Of a DNA stretch of 64,000 nt, positions 62,879-64,000 are shown piece after piece (the stretch's first letter is position 1; every line of letters begins with the position of its first letter). Made by a program: the position numbers and the translations under genes. A model generated the notes under the pieces. It made no database searches, had not been told where the DNA came from, and saw nothing but the letters and a program-made list of their open reading frames with translations. The stretch spans positions 1,426,001 to 1,490,000 of the forward strand of contig JAACJO010000003.1 in NCBI GenBank assembly GCA_013368445.1, read 5' to 3'. This DNA comes from Leucocoprinus leucothites. Its lineage: Eukaryota; Basidiomycota; Agaricomycetes; Agaricales; Agaricaceae.

Positions 62879-63255
62879 ATAATAGGGAACAATTGGGAAT
62901 ATGGAGTATACACAAATCGTACACTAACAACAGCCGTCACGGACAGAGGAAAGGGAAAAGCTGGGAGAAAGGAAAAGTGAGAGAAAGTTGGCAGTGCGTA
63001 AGTAGCGTGTAAGATACGGATATTGCAGACACCGTCCTTATCACCTGGTTTTGCAGATGTACATTGCTACATAGTATGGATATCTGAGGGAACAATTGAC
63101 GCGAAGTATGTATAGATAAACACAATCGAAGCGTTCTGCAAGCCCAGAAAGCAAAAAAAAGAAAGGGTTGTCGAAGGAGAGACGAGATTATTACGAAGCC
63201 CAGAAAACCAACCACGCTCGAGGACGAACTACATTACAAATCTATGAAATCTCGA
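62879..63255. other. Convergent 3' flank between NUDCD1-like and PP2C genes
   Basis: 377 bp between two stop codons. A/G-rich on the + strand, with no coding frame or RNA gene seen. It presumably contains both 3' UTRs. Confidence 0.6.
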
Positions 63256-64000
63256 TCATTGTGACTTCAAGGGGTCCTCGCTCGCGTCAAGGAACCCCTC
63301 AACTTTGGTAACTGGGGATGCAGCGTCTCCGGAAGGTTGTGATGAGAGCTGCTGCACTGGAGGGACCCGAACCTTAGCATCGCCATTCGGTAGGGATTTC
63401 GGAGGCGGGGGTGCCTCCCCCTGTAATTCCCTATCCTCCGATGCGTCCGACATATTTGTATCACCTTCGTCGTCTAGATCCTTCTCAAACTCATCCAATC
63501 GCGCTTTGAGCTGTTGGGTGGGGTCGGGCGACTCGGGGCGACCTCCAAGTGAGAATGTTTGGCTAAAGAACGAGTTTGAGGACATATCCTCTTCCTCCTC
63601 ATCTTCGCTGTCCTCTGGGCCAAACATCAAATTTCCATTGTCGTTCATGATACCGGAGCCCGGATGGAATGAAATCCCTCCAGTACTGCCAAGTACTCGA
63701 GCAAAGCCACTAAGACCTGACCCTGCCAAAAATCCCAGTGAATGATTATCTTCTTCGTGAAATGTTCGGTTGGTGTTACGGTTGGCCATAGCTTCCATCC
63801 TGGCCTTAAAGGACATCATTCGACTCTGAGAATAGAGCTGAGGCAGTGAGCTTGGAGTCTCACGGCCGTATTTCTTTTCGACGCGATCTTTAATCCATGA
63901 ATACCACTCATCTTTTGTGCGCCCCTGAAGGAGAGCGACAATGAGAATGGTCATGTTGTCGCAACCAATACCTGCTCCAGAAGCAGTATCGGGGGCGAGG
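63256..64000 (-). CDS. PP2C-type protein phosphatase, C-terminal part (5' truncated by window)
   Basis: Metal-dependent Ser/Thr phosphatase of the Ptc2/Ptc3 type. Only the last 248 codons are inside the window, all in one exon. They start in the final catalytic motif, DTASGAGIGCDNMTILIVAL, whose DNMT aspartate binds the catalytic metal in PP2C enzymes. The segment QGRTKDEWYSWIKDRV that follows is typical of fungal Ptc2-like proteins. The remaining 200 or so residues are a non-catalytic acidic tail (GPEDSEDEEEEDMSS, KARLDEFEKDLDDEGDTNMS) ending EDPLKSQ. In yeasts these enzymes act on stress MAP kinases and the DNA-damage checkpoint; the role here is inferred. The stop TGA is at 63256-63258. 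Confidence 0.9.
   Translation of the reverse strand, partial: LAPDTASGAGIGCDNMTILIVALLQGRTKDEWYSWIKDRVEKKYGRETPSSLPQLYSQSRMMSFKARMEAMANRNTNRTFHEEDNHSLGFLAGSGLSGFARVLGSTGGISFHPGSGIMNDNGNLMFGPEDSEDEEEEDMSSNSFFSQTFSLGGRPESPDPTQQLKARLDEFEKDLDDEGDTNMSDASEDRELQGEAPPPPKSLPNGDAKVRVPPVQQLSSQPSGDAASPVTKVEGFLDASEDPLKSQ

Overview
The window is nuclear DNA from a filamentous fungus, most likely a basidiomycete (Agaricomycetes type). The evidence is the gene content and the gene architecture: compact genes cut by many GT-AG introns of about 50-60 nt, very small exons (21, 36 and 39 nt), no operons, and genes on both strands. I can support fifteen protein-coding genes; the outermost two run off the window. 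No rRNA, convincing tRNA, CRISPR array or intact mobile element was seen.

Layout. 1-30.5 kb is a dense euchromatic block. It holds a DPP5-type S9 serine peptidase (partial, +), a nucleolar G-patch protein of TMA23/GPATCH4 type (+), a VWA-domain protein (-), the mitochondrial Rho GTPase GEM1/Miro (-), an F-box protein (+), the SH3-RasGEF CDC25 (-), a short-chain dehydrogenase (+), a coiled-coil protein of unknown function (+), the ER-Golgi cargo receptor ERV46 (-), the SM protein VPS45 (-), a 99-residue GSKIP-domain protein (+) and an OGFr-domain protein (-). GEM1 and the F-box gene share a 281-bp divergent promoter. Several neighbours are convergent with only 116-400 bp between stop codons.

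30.5-60.9 kb is very different: about 15 kb and 14 kb of sequence without a recognisable intact gene, on either side of one gene encoding an Ecl1-type life-span regulatory factor. These tracts hold short orphan open frames, frames broken by stops or frameshifts, a few perfect inverted repeats and simple repeats. They look like old, decayed repeat or heterochromatic DNA, but I could not assign any element family. 60.9-64 kb returns to genes: a NUDCD1-like CS-domain protein (+) and the C-terminal part of a PP2C phosphatase (-).

Functions are mainly housekeeping: Ras/cAMP signalling (CDC25, possibly the GSKIP-like protein), mitochondrial dynamics (GEM1), vesicle traffic (ERV46, VPS45), ribosome biogenesis (G-patch protein) and growth or lifespan control (Ecl1-type protein, PP2C). 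There is no sign of a secondary-metabolite cluster or a dedicated defence system. Exon boundaries were derived by hand from frame continuity, GT-AG signals and remembered family sequence, so individual splice sites may be off. Where exon sums were checked (GEM1, CDC25, SDR, ECL1-like, NUDCD1-like, OGFr, GSKIP, G-patch, VWA, coiled-coil, F-box) the total is a multiple of three.
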